NCBI GenBank assembly: GCA_039000515.1
Contig: JBCFYV010009882.1
Location: forward strand, 48,063,639-48,127,638
Reading direction: 5' to 3'
Source of the DNA: Timema cristinae
Taxonomy: Eukaryota; Arthropoda; Insecta; Phasmatodea; Timematidae
DNA length: 64,000 bases
This document shows, one piece after another, positions 23,050 to 34,930 of this stretch. Made by a program: the position numbers and the translations under genes. A model generated the notes under the pieces. The model made no database searches. It was not told the DNA's origin and saw nothing but the letters and a program-made list of their open reading frames with translations. Position 1 is the first letter of the stretch. Each line of letters starts with the position of its first letter.

Positions 23050-24678
23050 ATTTAAACACATTATCGTTATGTCTTCCAGCTAGCGTTCTATTTAGTAGTT
23101 TCTGTTTTAGCCCTGCCCACAATTTTAATACATTAACTCGTACCCATTCAGGATTGAGGCCAAAATTGGTAAAAATCTTAACCCAATGTGGCTTTGATGA
23201 AGAGATCTTGATGTGAGATGGTTTACTGATTTTCAGTATGCTTGTGTCGGTGGATTCGTTGGCTACAGAAGAAAAATCAATGAAGTCATTTTGTTCCATA
23301 GAAACTAATTTGAAATGGTTTTTCACTCTTTCTTATTCTACCACATATTTCAGTTCTTCAGGAACCATAGCTTGACACTTCCTTCGGCGTTTTTCAATGA
23401 TGCCAAAGAAACGGTCACATGACATCAAGCTGTGACCACTGACAAGATACTTAAGCTCAATAGATTCAAAAACTCCCCTTGAAACCAAATAAATAATACA
23501 ATATTCTTATTTTATTCAGTGCAGTTGTTGCACCAAACAATGAGCCTTTACTTGATCATGAGTCCTGAGGTTATTCATTACCGTACCTTAAAGAAACATG
23601 ATGCAATTTCGTTTCCTCCCCACCCTGCAATTCCCTCATGCCACATTCACATGTAACTAATTTCTGTCATCTGCAATGTGAATGCACAAATTATACGTTG
23701 ACAACTGACGGGAAGAGAACATGGTACTGTGAGTCAACATCGAAACAAACATCATTTGCTGTAAGTCCATACAGACGAATGTTGTCTTGCTTGCTGGAAG
23801 TTGAGAGTCAATAAAATCCAACTTCATGATACTTTGAGCCTTTTCAGCCTTTCGTTGATGGAACTCTAAATTGAATATTTCTTCAGTTTTCTCTTTTTAC
23901 CTGGATGCAGCTGATAATTTTACATGATATTTTTCACACTTTTGATATGAGTAAATGACTGGAGAAGCAAATTTTAATGTTGAAAAGTCCTTAGCAAGAA
24001 TCCGACTTTAATATCGATATGAAACAGTGCTATTAGGATACCTATTTTTGAATGCACTGTACATGCGATGAACGTTCAAATATAAACTTAGGTATTCCCT
24101 GGAATTTTTGTTTCTTCCATAATGACTTTCATGACGGAAGAAAGCGTTTATATGAGTTCTAACACTATTTCTGTCATTATCTGTGAACTTATTTTTATAC
24201 TAGTTGGAGCCAGGACTTTTACCTATTCCAGATTTATAAACAAGACACCCATCTTTCTTCGTCTCTTGCAATGTTTGTAACTTTGTTGGGGTAATGCTAA
24301 CAATTTATTTAAATGTCTTACTGAAAATCTCGACATTCTTACCTTGTCCATCAGGTATGATGTACGCCTAATATATTTAGCTTGCATCTTCATACGTGCC
24401 ATGTCGCCTCCTGCCAATGTTCACTATTTGAAACCAATTCAACAAATAGGTACCTTGCTGTTCTTCTGACAATTCATACAGATCCATAAAAAGATATTCT
24501 TTATGTTCAGGTGAAAGATTTTTACGAGAATAATGACGTTTGCAACTCACGTTTCTTGGTGCTGGAACCTTTCATTAAACGTGCTTTCCACTGGTGGTTG
24601 TGCATGGTTTTCCTTCTGCCTAGCAATTTTATTTTTATTTATTATAGATTTATTTGTTTCGTGATGGTCCTCAGACAT
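23050..24678 (-). pseudogene. Degenerate transposon-type gene with a DUF7869-like domain
   Basis: Pieces in several minus-strand frames line up, in order, with a family of transposon-borne proteins common in insects. An N-terminal ATG at 24678 is followed by MSEDHHETNKS. Next come CKRHYSRKNLSPEHKEYLFM and EEQQGTYLLNWF (24540-24430). A block follows with THINAFFRHESHYGRNKNSR and EYLSLYLNVHRMYSAF (about 24180-24050). Then FNLEFHQRKAEKAQ (about 23870) and ELKYLVSGHSLMSCDRFFGI (about 23450), the usual GHSFL.CDRDFG-type motif. A C-terminal frame ends near 23050. At least five frameshifts or stops interrupt it. The family's function is uncertain (a nuclease-like role in transposition is plausible). 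No terminal repeats were recognised. Confidence 0.8.
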
Positions 24679-25644
24679 ATCTTTAAATTTATATCATAAA
24701 ACACGATGCAGAAAAATTAACACAATGCGTAATATAACCGACTACACAGCGAGTGCACTGCTGACGCACACAACCTAGATCTTAGACTGAACTAACAAAG
24801 GAAACATGGCTACCTCGCATCTGATGCTGGCTGGCACATTCATCGCTTTCCACGAAACTATAACAAGCTGTTACAGCGATTGCGAAATCTATCAGTAGCT
24901 GTAGGAACTATATTTGGTTCCTAGGGCACATTCAGCTTACCCCGCGTTATTGGCGATGAGACATACTACACTTTTCAATAGAAAAATAAATTCTCACTTT
25001 TATGGCACTTTCAGCCTTTTCCATTTACACTCCACATTTGTGAACAAAATTTTCTCGAAATCCAATCAAAATCTTTGGAAAAATTCACTGTGTATATATC
25101 AAATATTTATCCTAGATGTCAACTGAATATTCATATTGTACATATGGTGACCAATTTAAATGGTGATCAGACATTTAAAACCGTAGTTGACTAAATAATA
25201 TCCTACTTTGAGAACCATAAAAAAGCTAAATTGTTATGTTATTTCTTAATAGCTTTCAACTGCAGAAAATCCAGTAAATTTTTGGTTAAGTTGTCTATTA
25301 TTATGTATTTGTGTAGCAGTTGAAATCCGTTAAAACCATCATCTTAAATTCTAACTTTAAGCACTCTTTTTAGAAATTTCAACATATGTGTTATATTTAG
25401 GTTTATCAACTCATGCAGCATTCATAATTGAAATGTGACAATAATGATATAAAAAGCCAATTTTCTATGCACAATTATAGCGTGAAACATGTTAACACGT
25501 TTATAATAATTAGTGTTGTTTAATTTGATCACTAAACACAATGGTTATTAATGGCTGTATCTAAGGGATAGGGGTATCTTAATGAGAATACATCCAAATT
25601 AACGTAAAAAGGGAATCAGAAAATTTAAAATAACATTTGACTCA
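24679..25644. other. Non-coding stretch
   Basis: Probably includes the 5' flank of the decayed transposon gene. No ends or other features recognised. Confidence 0.45.
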
Positions 25645-25889
25645 TTTCAATGGCCACATGGTCCAAGACGCTACTCTCTTAGTGGACTTAACTGCTGATG
25701 ACGGGGTGATCAAGAGTCGAATCTTGGTCAGGTACATTGAAAGTGTATTTCTAAAATGATTTTCCACTCTCCCTTCACACAAATAAGGGTGCACTTCCTA
25801 TAAATATAACCTTATTAACCCATAAGACCACTAGTTTAATTAGTATATAAGTGTATAACCTATACAGTTAGTAAGACGCGGTGTTTAAA
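25645..25889 (+). mobile_element. SINE family A, full length
   Basis: Head ATGGCCACATGGTCCAAGAC, B-box region AAGAGTCGAATCTTGG, body and tail TAAGTGTATAACCTATACAG then GTAAGACGCGGTGTT. Confidence 0.9.
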
Positions 25890-26039
25890 AAAACTATATA
25901 AATCTCCAAGCGTTAGGACACCCGCACTTGCTACAAGAGCGCACTGCAGTACAGCAATGAATTTAAACTACAGGGTTTACTGTGTTGTTCCACAAAAAGA
26001 ATATTACACTCACTCTTATTATACTTTCAATGAAAATAC

Positions 26040-28286
26040 TAGGGATGGACATCGGACATCTATGTTTTCAAAACATCTATGTTGAAGGTTCGATCTTCAA
26101 TTTTTTTTGCCATCGAAGTAGATGATTGAATGGATGATTACGTCATCGATGTTTGCTGGTCAATGATTTTGAAAAAATGAAGCTTTGTACTGATATCATG
26201 ATATGCAAAGTATATATATATATACTATTTAAATACATAATCAGTTTATTACATATTGTGTTGGCTTTAATAAATGAACTGAAAACTATGAATTATTTGG
26301 TTAATTTTACAGGCAGTATTTTTTACTTTCGCATAGCAAGAGAATGTATTGTATTGAAAAGTATTGTAAAAATTAATCTCAAGGATATGATAAATCATTA
26401 CCTCTTTGTTTAAAGGAACCAAAAATGTGGATTTCACCATCATGTCTGTCTGCCTGTCTCTTTCTGGCCATGGAATTAGATTAGATTTAGATTCTACAGG
26501 GATTTTTTTTTTAATTTTGACTCTGGCCCTGATTAAGGGTAGTTTACTGATGTTTTTTTTTAATTCTAAATATTTAGAAAATGGCTCTAACGATTTAAAA
26601 AAAAATGTGTATCTAGAATTTGTTTGACATGAAAAAGAGCTTTGTATATTTTATTTTGGGCGAAAATTTGATGAAGGGTAGTTGCTGATGATAATTTTTC
26701 TTGAATTCGAAATATTTCGGAAACCACTCTAACGATTTTGTACAAAATGTATATCTGGAGTCTATGTGGTATAACAAAATAACACTCTACACTTGTTTTT
26801 GGGTTGAAAACTCATTTAAGCGTAGTTAACTGATGAATGATTTTAAAAAACTTGTAATATTTTACAAATGGCTCTAAAGATTTGATTCCAGATGGGTATC
26901 ATTGGAATGTTTGAAATGAACAATAGTAATATTTACCAGTTTTTGGGGTAAAAAATGATTGTTGAGTAGTTTAGAGATGACTGCTTTTTCATAAACATTA
27001 TTTTTTTTAATGACCATAACGATTTTGCTTCAAATAGGTATGTTGGTAATGTTTGCCATGAAAATAATACAGTATATTTGTTTATTAGGTAAAAACTCAT
27101 CTAAGGGTAATTTACTGAAGACCGCTCTTTTAAAAGTTGGAAAGATTTTTAAAATGGCCTAACGATTTGTTTCAAAGTTTGTATCTTAGGAGTGTTTGAC
27201 ATGACAAATAGCCCCGTATACTCTATTTTGGGCATAAATACGATATAGGATTGTTTACTAATGAATATTTTTGGAAAATTTGAATCATTTTGAAAATGGC
27301 TATAACGCTTTTGCTTGAAATGTTTATGTGAGGAGTGTTTGGCATGAGTATGACAAATAAAGCTATATACTTGTGGTTTTTTTGGAGGGGTGGGGGGGGG
27401 GGGGGAACTCGTTTATGGGTAGTTTACTGATGCCTGTTATTTTAATTTGAATATTTAAAAAAAAGTTATTTAGTGAGCTGTTTGAAAATGAGTATCTGTT
27501 AAGTTCTTGTGTTACAAATAGTTATATTGATGTGGTGATTCTTAAAAAATAATCTAATAGTAGTTAACTAATGAATGATTTTTGTAAAAAAAAATATTTT
27601 AATGATTTGGCCCAAAATTGGTATCGGGGGACAATTTTATATCATCAATGATAATTTATCTTTATTTATCTAAAATAAATTTAATTTAATTTAGTTTATT
27701 TACGACAAATTATAGAAATTTTGAATTTTTTTGAAATTTACCTTGAAGAGTGAATTCAATATGAGAAGCTGATATTAGTTTTTCATGATAAATAAGAATA
27801 CATTTCTATTTTTATAATTAACTAATAACTTTACGGTAGCTAACAACTAATTTTTTTATTTGAATTTTTTTAATATATATCTATTTGAACAATTTAGTTT
27901 AAAATGTATATACAAAGAGTGAATAATGTGATTAACAAGATGATGTGTATGTATTATGAGGAAAGCATACTTAAATTAAGGGTAATTTATTCAAAACAAT
28001 TTTTTTTAACCATCTTAGAAGCCATTATAAACAATATTAGAAAGCTTGTGTGATTATGTCATACCATTTATTTAAGATTTGTATTTATGGATACAATTTG
28101 TTTGAAACTATTTCAAATTTTTATATTAGTGTACTAACATCTATTTCAGTTACGTCAATTATTTAGTTGATTTGAAAAAAAAAAATCAGAGAAGTTCTTG
28201 GTTTTATAACATCCATGTTTTGTAGACCATGTTTTTTCACATCACGATGTATATATTGATGTTTTTTTATTCGATGTCCATCCCTA
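26040..28286. mobile_element. Putative hAT-like element carrying an internal tandem array
   Basis: The ends TAGGGATGGACATCG and CGATGTCCATCCCTA are perfect inverted repeats of 15 bp, of a form seen in hAT elements (TAGGGATGG...). The 8-bp flanks GAAAATAC and TAAAATAT agree at six positions. No transposase is seen. The interior starts with a GTCTGTCTGCCTGTCT microsatellite (near 26444) and is otherwise mainly the ~140-bp array. Confidence 0.65.
26530..27665 (+). repeat. Tandem array of diverged ~140-bp units, about 8 copies
   Basis: The landmark GGGTAGTTTACTGATG (with variants) recurs near 26538, 26676, 26821, 26964, 27105, 27247, 27417 and 27556. Each is followed by AATATTT...AAATGGCTCTAACGATTT and then TGTATCT.GGAGTGTTTG. 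Units are strongly diverged, so the array is old. A G run of 14 lies at 27392-27405 in one unit. Confidence 0.8.
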
Positions 28287-28985
28287 TAAAATATATGTTT
28301 GTTGGTTTTTGTTTGTTTGGATTTATTGGGTTATAACACAGTTTACAGATATTTGCTTGTAGCACATAGAAGCTACACATAACGAACACCAGCCCCCAAA
28401 GGGCTCTCGATCGTAGACCAACATAGAACATTTATAACAATAATAACATGAAAACATATAGCGCCCTGACAGGCTGATAATATGAATGTTTGTATATTTG
28501 CAATTTGTTTATTATTTCAAGATGTAAGATATAAGAATAAAATTTCTTGCATATTTCCTTATCACAATAGTATTGTCTCTATAAAAAAAGAAGGGGGGGG
28601 GGAAAGAATAAAACAAGATAAAAAAATAGCCTTGTGTCAGCGTAATATTGTTTATAACTACCGTTCTTTCCTGAGCGTTCGCATGGACACCGAGTTATGG
28701 TGGGTAAAGGAATGTTTTGCGGTTTGGTCCTTGAATTCTGGTCACGAAAGAAATAAAGATAGAAACCGCAGAGGTATATTTTGTGTGAACTTAACCGACA
28801 GCGGTGTTTTGTGTGACGTGGAGAACGGCGTTGCCGCAAAGTACAGGCCTACCTTCTCTTCGGTGACTTTCCCCTCGTATTCAGTTTGTTACGTTTAAGT
28901 AGTACTCTCAAGGTTTGGATTAAACTTAGCATTCAATGTTGAAATTGTTTTTAGTATTTTCAAAGAGTTTTGTATTAATTTGATA
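28287..28985 (+). other. Stretch with a GC-richer open frame of unknown nature
   Basis: A plus-strand frame of 138 codons (28482-28898) has an AT-rich first half and a clearly GC-richer second half (about 28660-28870). I recognise no domain, and a poly-G run (28593-28600) lies in it. It could be a single exon, a transposon piece or chance. I do not call a gene. The part before it (28330-28470) looks like a repeat fragment. Confidence 0.35.
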
Positions 28986-29205
28986 CCTGTTCCGATTATA
29001 CGCAAACTTTAGCTACGCTAGTGTAATAAGGATAAAGAAAGTAGTATTTTGTGGGAAATATACCTACATTTTCAAGAAGGTAGGCTTGGAAACCGTTTAA
29101 GGAAAATACAGCTTCAGCACACCCAACCGGGATTAGAACCCTGGTTTTCCATCACCCGCAATCCAGTCCAACACGATGCTAACGCAACCACCAATCGACT
29201 TTTCG
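28986..29205 (-). mobile_element. SINE family A, full length but diverged
   Basis: Reverse complement has GGTGGTTGCGTTAGCATCGT, B-box region GGGTTCTAATCCCGGTTGGG, a diverged body, and TATAATCGGAACAGGT at the tail. Confidence 0.8.
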
Positions 29206-29949
29206 AAAGGAATATCAAAAGCGTTTTTACTCTATAAATAATGTGATATCTTTAAAGTGGATTTTAAAATCAAGTTCTTATTTAATCAAGAAAATATTGA
29301 GATGAATGAATTTTCTGTGGGACTCTTAATGTAGACGTGATAAGTATTTGATAAAGGAATACCGGAGCGTTTGTATTAACCGTATGATTATTGAATGCGT
29401 CTTTTCATTCCCACCTTAGGTTGTAAGGATATAAACAATTTGATTCATCTAAAAGACAAGGATTATTTTTTTATTAAAGCCAACCTCTTAGATGTAGTAT
29501 ATTAATTATATAGCGAGAAGTGGGATGGTATTTTACAATTATTTTAATAAGATTATATATTTCACTGTTAATTTTTATAAGGTTAATTTAACTTTGAATT
29601 AAACTACATATTAATAAAATCATTCCGAAGTACACAACAAATTTAGTGTAAGATTGATTGACTTTTTTTTGCATTGATCCCCAAACTATTTGAAATATTT
29701 CTCAATGCAAATAGTAAATATAAATACGATTATATTATTTATTAAATCAGAAATATAACTAATACATATTGAACAATTAACTTTGTTTAAGATTATCTGC
29801 GTTGTCAATATGTAGTAAAAGAGAATGAGCTACGAAATTTTCTATTAAATTTGTTGGATGTTAGCATTAAACATAATTATAGAAAATAAACATTCATTAT
29901 CTTATCCTCGTTATAGTTATGGGTAAAAGGCACCTATATTAGAGTGATA
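29206..29949. other. AT-rich non-coding stretch
   Basis: No gene or repeat recognised. Confidence 0.5.
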
Positions 29950-30197
29950 CCCACTTCAGTGGCCGCATGGTCTAAGGTGCTACTCTTGCAGTAGTATAGA
30001 CTGCCGATGACGGGGAGATCGAGGTTTGAATCTCGGACAGGTGTATTGAAAGTGGGTTTACCAAAATAGTTTTCCACCCTCTCTCCACACAAATGTGTGT
30101 ATACTTCCTGTTTACATAACCTTCTTTTTCTCTAAAACCATTAGCGAAATTAGTATATAGGCGAATAACCCGAATGGTTATTAAGACGCGGTGCTAC
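29950..30197 (+). mobile_element. SINE family A, full length
   Basis: Clean example of the tRNA-Leu-like head subgroup: CACTTCAGTGGCCGCATGGT then CTAAGGTGCTACTC. B-box region GAGGTTTGAATCTCGG; tail AATAACCCGAATGGTTATTA then AGACGCGGTGCTAC. Confidence 0.93.
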
Positions 30198-30264
30198 AAA
30201 AAGGAAACGATTGATTGCAAGATGTAATGAAAATAAGCACGTAGACTAAGGTAATGTCAGGATA

Positions 30265-30385
30265 CTTTAGTTAGGTATGGTGGTCATAGGGAGTTATAGG
30301 TTTGAATTCCGGCCGGGTATACTTTGGGTGCTATTTTACCAACTCCATCAAAATGCCGGTACATTTTTCTTATATTCTTCCTTCC
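30265..30385 (+). mobile_element. SINE family A, fragment
   Basis: TAGGTTTGAATTCCGGCCGG then GTATACTTTGGGTGC. Body incomplete and tail absent. Confidence 0.65.
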
Positions 30386-31162
30386 TCATTTAGAAAAAAA
30401 TAGTTTTATTGCATACTAGCTGAGGTACTCGGAGTTGCCAGAGATAAAAGTATTTAGTTTAATGATTGTAATTAATTAAAATATATAATCCAAATTTAAA
30501 AATTACGGATTTGAGGCGCACAACGTGAAACTAGTGCCACAGAGGTGGGTTTTGGCTAAGTTTAAAAATGCACTTCCAAGTGGTCATACGATATATGGCA
30601 TTAAGTTCGACATATTTGAGTTTTAAATACGTCCGAAGTTCACAACTTGGCATACCTTGAAAGAGTGACACCTTTCTCTTTTTCCTCGATTTTTAATTAA
30701 ACACGCTGGAGCTCATTGTGTTTAAGGCGTCACGATCTTAATATACAGTCAACTCCGCCTATAGTGAACCAATATATATATATATGTTTCACATGTCCGA
30801 AGTTCACCAAACCAAAGCGTGTTTCACCTAAAACTTAAGTGAAAGTGGTAGGAACAAACAAAATATCATTAACATTAAAAATAGTCGGTTATGTGTTGTA
30901 AACCTTTTATATTAATATTTTCATTGTATCCTTCCCAAGACTCCGCGTTTTATCCGCACTCAAATTTACAATACACAAACATTCAATAAACCTTAGAACA
31001 GTCTTGAAATCCTCCAACAGCTCTTTCACTGTCGGGCAACTTTTTTGACTCTCGTATTAGTCTTCTTCAATATCTCTTGTTTCCATACTGGAACTACCTT
31101 TCACAGCCTAAATGGTGGGTGGGTTCCTCTGGTGAGATTTATTTCGTTATAATTTCATAGTC

Positions 31163-31406
31163 ATCCCGGCTTTGGTGGCTGAATGGTCTAAGACGTCACA
31201 CTCGCAATAGATTGGATTGCTGATGACGGAGATATTAGGGTTTGTATACCGATCGGGTGTTCGTTTTTTCCCCTTAACGGTTTTCTACGTTCCCTCCATG
31301 CATATGTAGGTACACCTACTATTTATAAAACCACCCTCATTCCTAATACATTAACGTAAATAAATACACGTATAGGTAAAACAGACAGTAAGACACGGTG
31401 CTAAAA
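31163..31406 (+). mobile_element. SINE family A inside the Tigger-like element
   Basis: Head CTTTGGTGGCTGAATGGTCT then AAGACGTCACACTC. The tail GACAGTAAGACACGGTGCTA is followed by an A-rich run. It lies between the terminal end and the transposase remnant of the Tigger-like element, so it is younger. Confidence 0.88.
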
Positions 31407-31439
31407 ACAAACAAAAATACTTAATAGTCCATATCGATA

Positions 31440-31740
31440 AGGGTTTTAATTTAAAAATTATTGTCATTGATGTCCTTGAGTGACATTTCATCCTCTGCAT
31501 CAAATGTCATGCAATCAGTAGCTAAACCAACGTTCCGGATGCAGTTCTAAATAATGGCTATTTCCACACTCCTTCGTGCTTTTTCGGCAAAAAGAAGCGG
31601 CATTGAAGTAACTTATCTGACATTACTTGCTGCAACCACAGTATAAAGCTAAGCCTGCAGGGTATTATCCAGTGACTGTCTGCAATCAGCCTTTCGTCCC
31701 CTTCCCATTGCACAATTTCAGTTACTCTATATGCTACCAA
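31440..31740 (-). pseudogene. Tigger-like transposase C-terminal remnant
   Basis: The minus-strand frames contain NAASFCRKSTKE and then IIxNCIRNVGLATDCMTFDA. These correspond to the W..V...TI.NCFRHAGF region that follows the DDE core in Tigger/pogo transposases. An acidic stretch EDEMSLKDIND comes next, as in the family. At least one in-frame stop and a frameshift are present. Confidence 0.65.
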
Positions 31741-31800
31741 AATAAGAATCTGTCAGAGAAATAGTTTCTTCAAACACCAATAAAGGGTTGCTTTCAAAGA

Positions 31801-32121
31801 GCTTCGTCGTTAAAATAGGCGACTTTTTGCGGTTGATCTGGTATCGATATTTACGACCAGAACGTATTCAAGGTTAACCTGATATCGATATTAACAAAAT
31901 GTTTATGACTAAGATGATACCAGAGCTCGGTTTGGTAAATCTTTCTTTGAACAGATTAAAGAGCATGGTTACGACCAATGAGCCGAGAATTTGGGCGCCA
32001 ATTTCAAAACAGCATCACTTCTTATTTTAGATTTTAAACTAATAGAACTTCGTAGTCAATGGATTTTAAGTTTTTGTAATTTAAAATGGGCAACAATTAT
32101 TAGCTATAAATACATGACCGT
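31801..32121. other. Non-coding stretch
   Basis: A short imperfect direct repeat, TGGTATCGATATTTACGACC (31842) and TGATATCGATATTAACAAAA (31880), lies here. No gene seen. Confidence 0.45.
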
Positions 32122-32131
32122 AAGTAGGTAC

Positions 32132-32176
<45 letters not shown>

Positions 32177-32427
32177 GCACCACGTCTTACTACCCATTCG
32201 GGTTATACGCACTTACGCTAATGGTAGAGTGATTGTGAGATGAAATGAAGGACCTACAGTTTAACGTGGAATCCGAACCACGGTGGAGGCCTGGCATTCC
32301 CCACATTCACAAGATGTCTTGTCAGAGGTGAAGGAAGGGTTTGGTAATCAGATAAATCTGTGCCGGGACCGAGGATTGAACAGCATAGAAGTCTGACACC
32401 TTACCCCTAGACCAAAGTAGGTACTTA
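32122..32427 (-). mobile_element. SINE family B, full length, with perfect target duplication
   Basis: Flanked by a perfect 13-bp direct repeat AAGTAGGTACTTA at 32122-32134 and 32415-32427. A (TTA)n tail follows at the low-coordinate side, then on the minus strand the shared tail, the CACCGTGGTTCGGATTCCAC body, and a tRNA-like head ending at TTTGGTCTAGGGGTAAGGTG. The first few head bases are missing. The intact duplication marks a recent insertion. Confidence 0.95.
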
Positions 32428-34569
32428 AAAACCATTTAGTTATGGTTAAGAAATATTACTATCTGATCGAGGCCTATTTAATGTTACATACATACCTCAT
32501 GTTTTCCTAAGGTTATTTTTGGAAAGATCTGTTCAGCTTGACATGGTGTGTAAATATCAGGACTAGTCAAAATAAGTACCAATTTAACTAAGAATTAAAT
32601 TAAAAAGCTAATTTTCCGTCGATTTGCTGTATATGTAGTAGTATTGCATGAATTCACCTACCAGCTATTAGATCTACTACCCCCCAGCCGCAATTTTTGT
32701 TTAAGAAAAAAATCTCAATATCGTTTTCGCACTCCACCTTGGTCAGAATCACATGGTCTAAAACACTTGATACCAAGACGTAACCAAGTCAATCGCGAAA
32801 ACTCTCCTTGTGACATATTTTATGCTTGGGCGTTTTAGTTTTTAGGTTCACTAAAACCTGAGTTTATAGTTCATAATAAATACAATTTTTCACATAAATT
32901 GACATCTATGTAGATTGTAACAAAGTAATTAGGTTCATTGTATCTAGATGTTCCCAAAAACCGAGTGCAATAAATCCAGAGTTGAGGAATGTTTATCGGC
33001 TACAATAGTAAAAGAAAATCACCCAGAAGGGGAGCACACCCTCAGGTTTATTTGAGCCCGCAGACGTAATCTGTATTCTAGCTTGTTAATTTTGGTTTTG
33101 TTTTGGAGATACCCGTGGCAGTAGTCATGCAGTCTTAGTTGTAAGCTGAGAACTATAATGAAGTTCAAATAAATCCCTGTGTCGTATTCTTAAGTTTCCC
33201 TGAGTTCATATGCTTAGATATCCCTTTCTACGTTTTCTGGTTTTGGAGCCACCTACATATCTCATCAAGTGATTTAAGGTATAAAACTCACAATATAATG
33301 CAATGGTGAAGACAATCAATCCGAGATGCACACTCCAATATTTCCTCAAGCATGTAAATCAATGCCAAGTAAAAGCTTTGTTTTGTTTTAGTGTGAACTG
33401 AAGTAGTGGTCAAGCAGTCAAAGGTGTCAAGCTCACAAAAAAGATTATAATTAATGAGCGATATGTTTCACAATCCTAGCTTTACTATGCTTGGAATCTA
33501 AAGAACAAATAAAATAAATTAATAAGTTAAATAAATAAAATAAATACAATAATAAATGAAATTTTTTGTTAAATGGTTTGCAGTTTGCTTTAAAAGTAAG
33601 CAGGAGTGGGCTAATCTCTTGACGACATTGTGGGTTTTTTGATCCCCTAATACTTCCCAAAGTGTGGCCATTTAATCTGTGAGCACACTGCATATGCATG
33701 TGCCAGAGCTTTATTTATATATATATATGTGTGTGTGTTTGTGTGCGTGTATAGAAGGGTGAGAATGAACTCATTATCGTCAATCTCTATGCATACGAGA
33801 TTAAAAGTAGGACAATATATATTATTTAACGAAATCTATCTGGAATCAGAAACTATCTAACCAATAAATAGTTCCACATCAAAGCTATCAAAATATATCT
33901 AGCTTGATGTTATTAAATACAATATAACATCATGTAACCATTAGCTTATTGTTGTTCTCTTTCTAAAGAGTGGTGCGTATTTAGGATGCTCTTGGAAACA
34001 CGATCATTGTACACAATGTATAGATACTGGTCACGCTGCTATATATCACGCGACTAGTTGCTAGTAAAGCCGACTATGCGTGTCAGTAGCACTGTATCTT
34101 TAGCAATACACGTTCGTGGAAACACGATTATTTAAAATGTACCACTAGAAATCGTTCTATTACCACTAAATAAAATAGGTTATAAATAGTGTCCCACTGT
34201 ATATTACGCATATTTGGGTTAAATATCTTTAAATTCTACCATTCTTTTTTCCTACTCAATTATTATAATGAAATGTCTATAGCCAGGAGGGGTGTAAAAT
34301 GAGGGTAGAAAAATGCCCGAAAAGAATCTTTAATGATTGACCAAAATAATTTGAATATAACTTTTGGAAAAAAATATCCAGAAAATCAAAGCGAAAGGAG
34401 GTATAATTTTCACTTATCTCAATAATATAAATAATACAGAATACAAGCTAATAAGAAATTTATTAGCCAAATTATAAAGTGGAAAAAAATAGTGTATTTC
34501 AATTTAAACTACATTTGGGTTAGTAATACAGATACATTTATGCTGTTGAGAGTTTGCGATCTGAAGGTT
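32428..34569. other. Non-coding stretch
   Basis: No gene supported. TA/TG microsatellites lie near 33716-33752. An approximate direct duplication, TGGAAACACGAT (33993 and 34112), is present. Nothing else recognised. Confidence 0.45.
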
Positions 34570-34930
34570 GGTTTGATGTGCTTTCTCGTCCATTTCCCTT
34601 TGTCAGGTTAGTGCCACCCGCCCACTCCATCTGGGAGAAAGCACATATACTAAGGAAGTCGTGAATAAGTGTGGTGGTTTCCCGTTGCCTTCCGCACTGA
34701 ATTTATATTAGTGAGTGAGAAAATATCTACACATTTTGCCGGAAAATTTATCTCATATCAGTTCTTTTACATGCCTAAATCGACTTGAGACCGACGGCTT
34801 TACTTTCCCATCTAAAGGATGTTGAGTTATGGATTTTTATCACTCAGTAAAAATTCGTTGACCTCTTCCAGGTTTGAACACGTGAACACATGTGGTGATC
34901 ACTCTATCACATGACCATCGAGGTCAACTG
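34570..34930 (-). mobile_element. SINE family E, tRNA-headed
   Basis: On the minus strand the head reads TTGACCTCGATGGTCATGTG then GTGTTCAAACCTGGAAGAGG, with pairing ends (GACCTC with GAGGTC). The body on the plus strand includes GTGGTTTCCCGTTGCCTTCC and AGTGAGTGAGAAAA. It has the same layout as the copy at 21340. Confidence 0.78.

Larger units (their letters stand above)
30744..31800 (-). mobile_element. Tigger/pogo-like DNA transposon fragment
   Basis: The lower-coordinate end CAGTCAACTCCGCCTATAGT followed by GAACC is a typical Tigger/pogo terminus. Remnants of the transposase C-terminus lie at 31440-31740 on the minus strand. A related GTCCGAAGTTCAC motif recurs at 30628 and 30795. A SINE A is inserted at 31163-31406. 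The other end is not recognised. Confidence 0.65.

Noticed and set aside
29950..30040. A functional tRNA-Leu gene
   Set aside because: The head is close to tRNA-Leu but is followed by the SINE A body and tail, and the acceptor stem is not complementary.
31991..32221. Poly-leucine frame
   Set aside because: It is the (TTA)n tail of the antisense SINE B read as codons.
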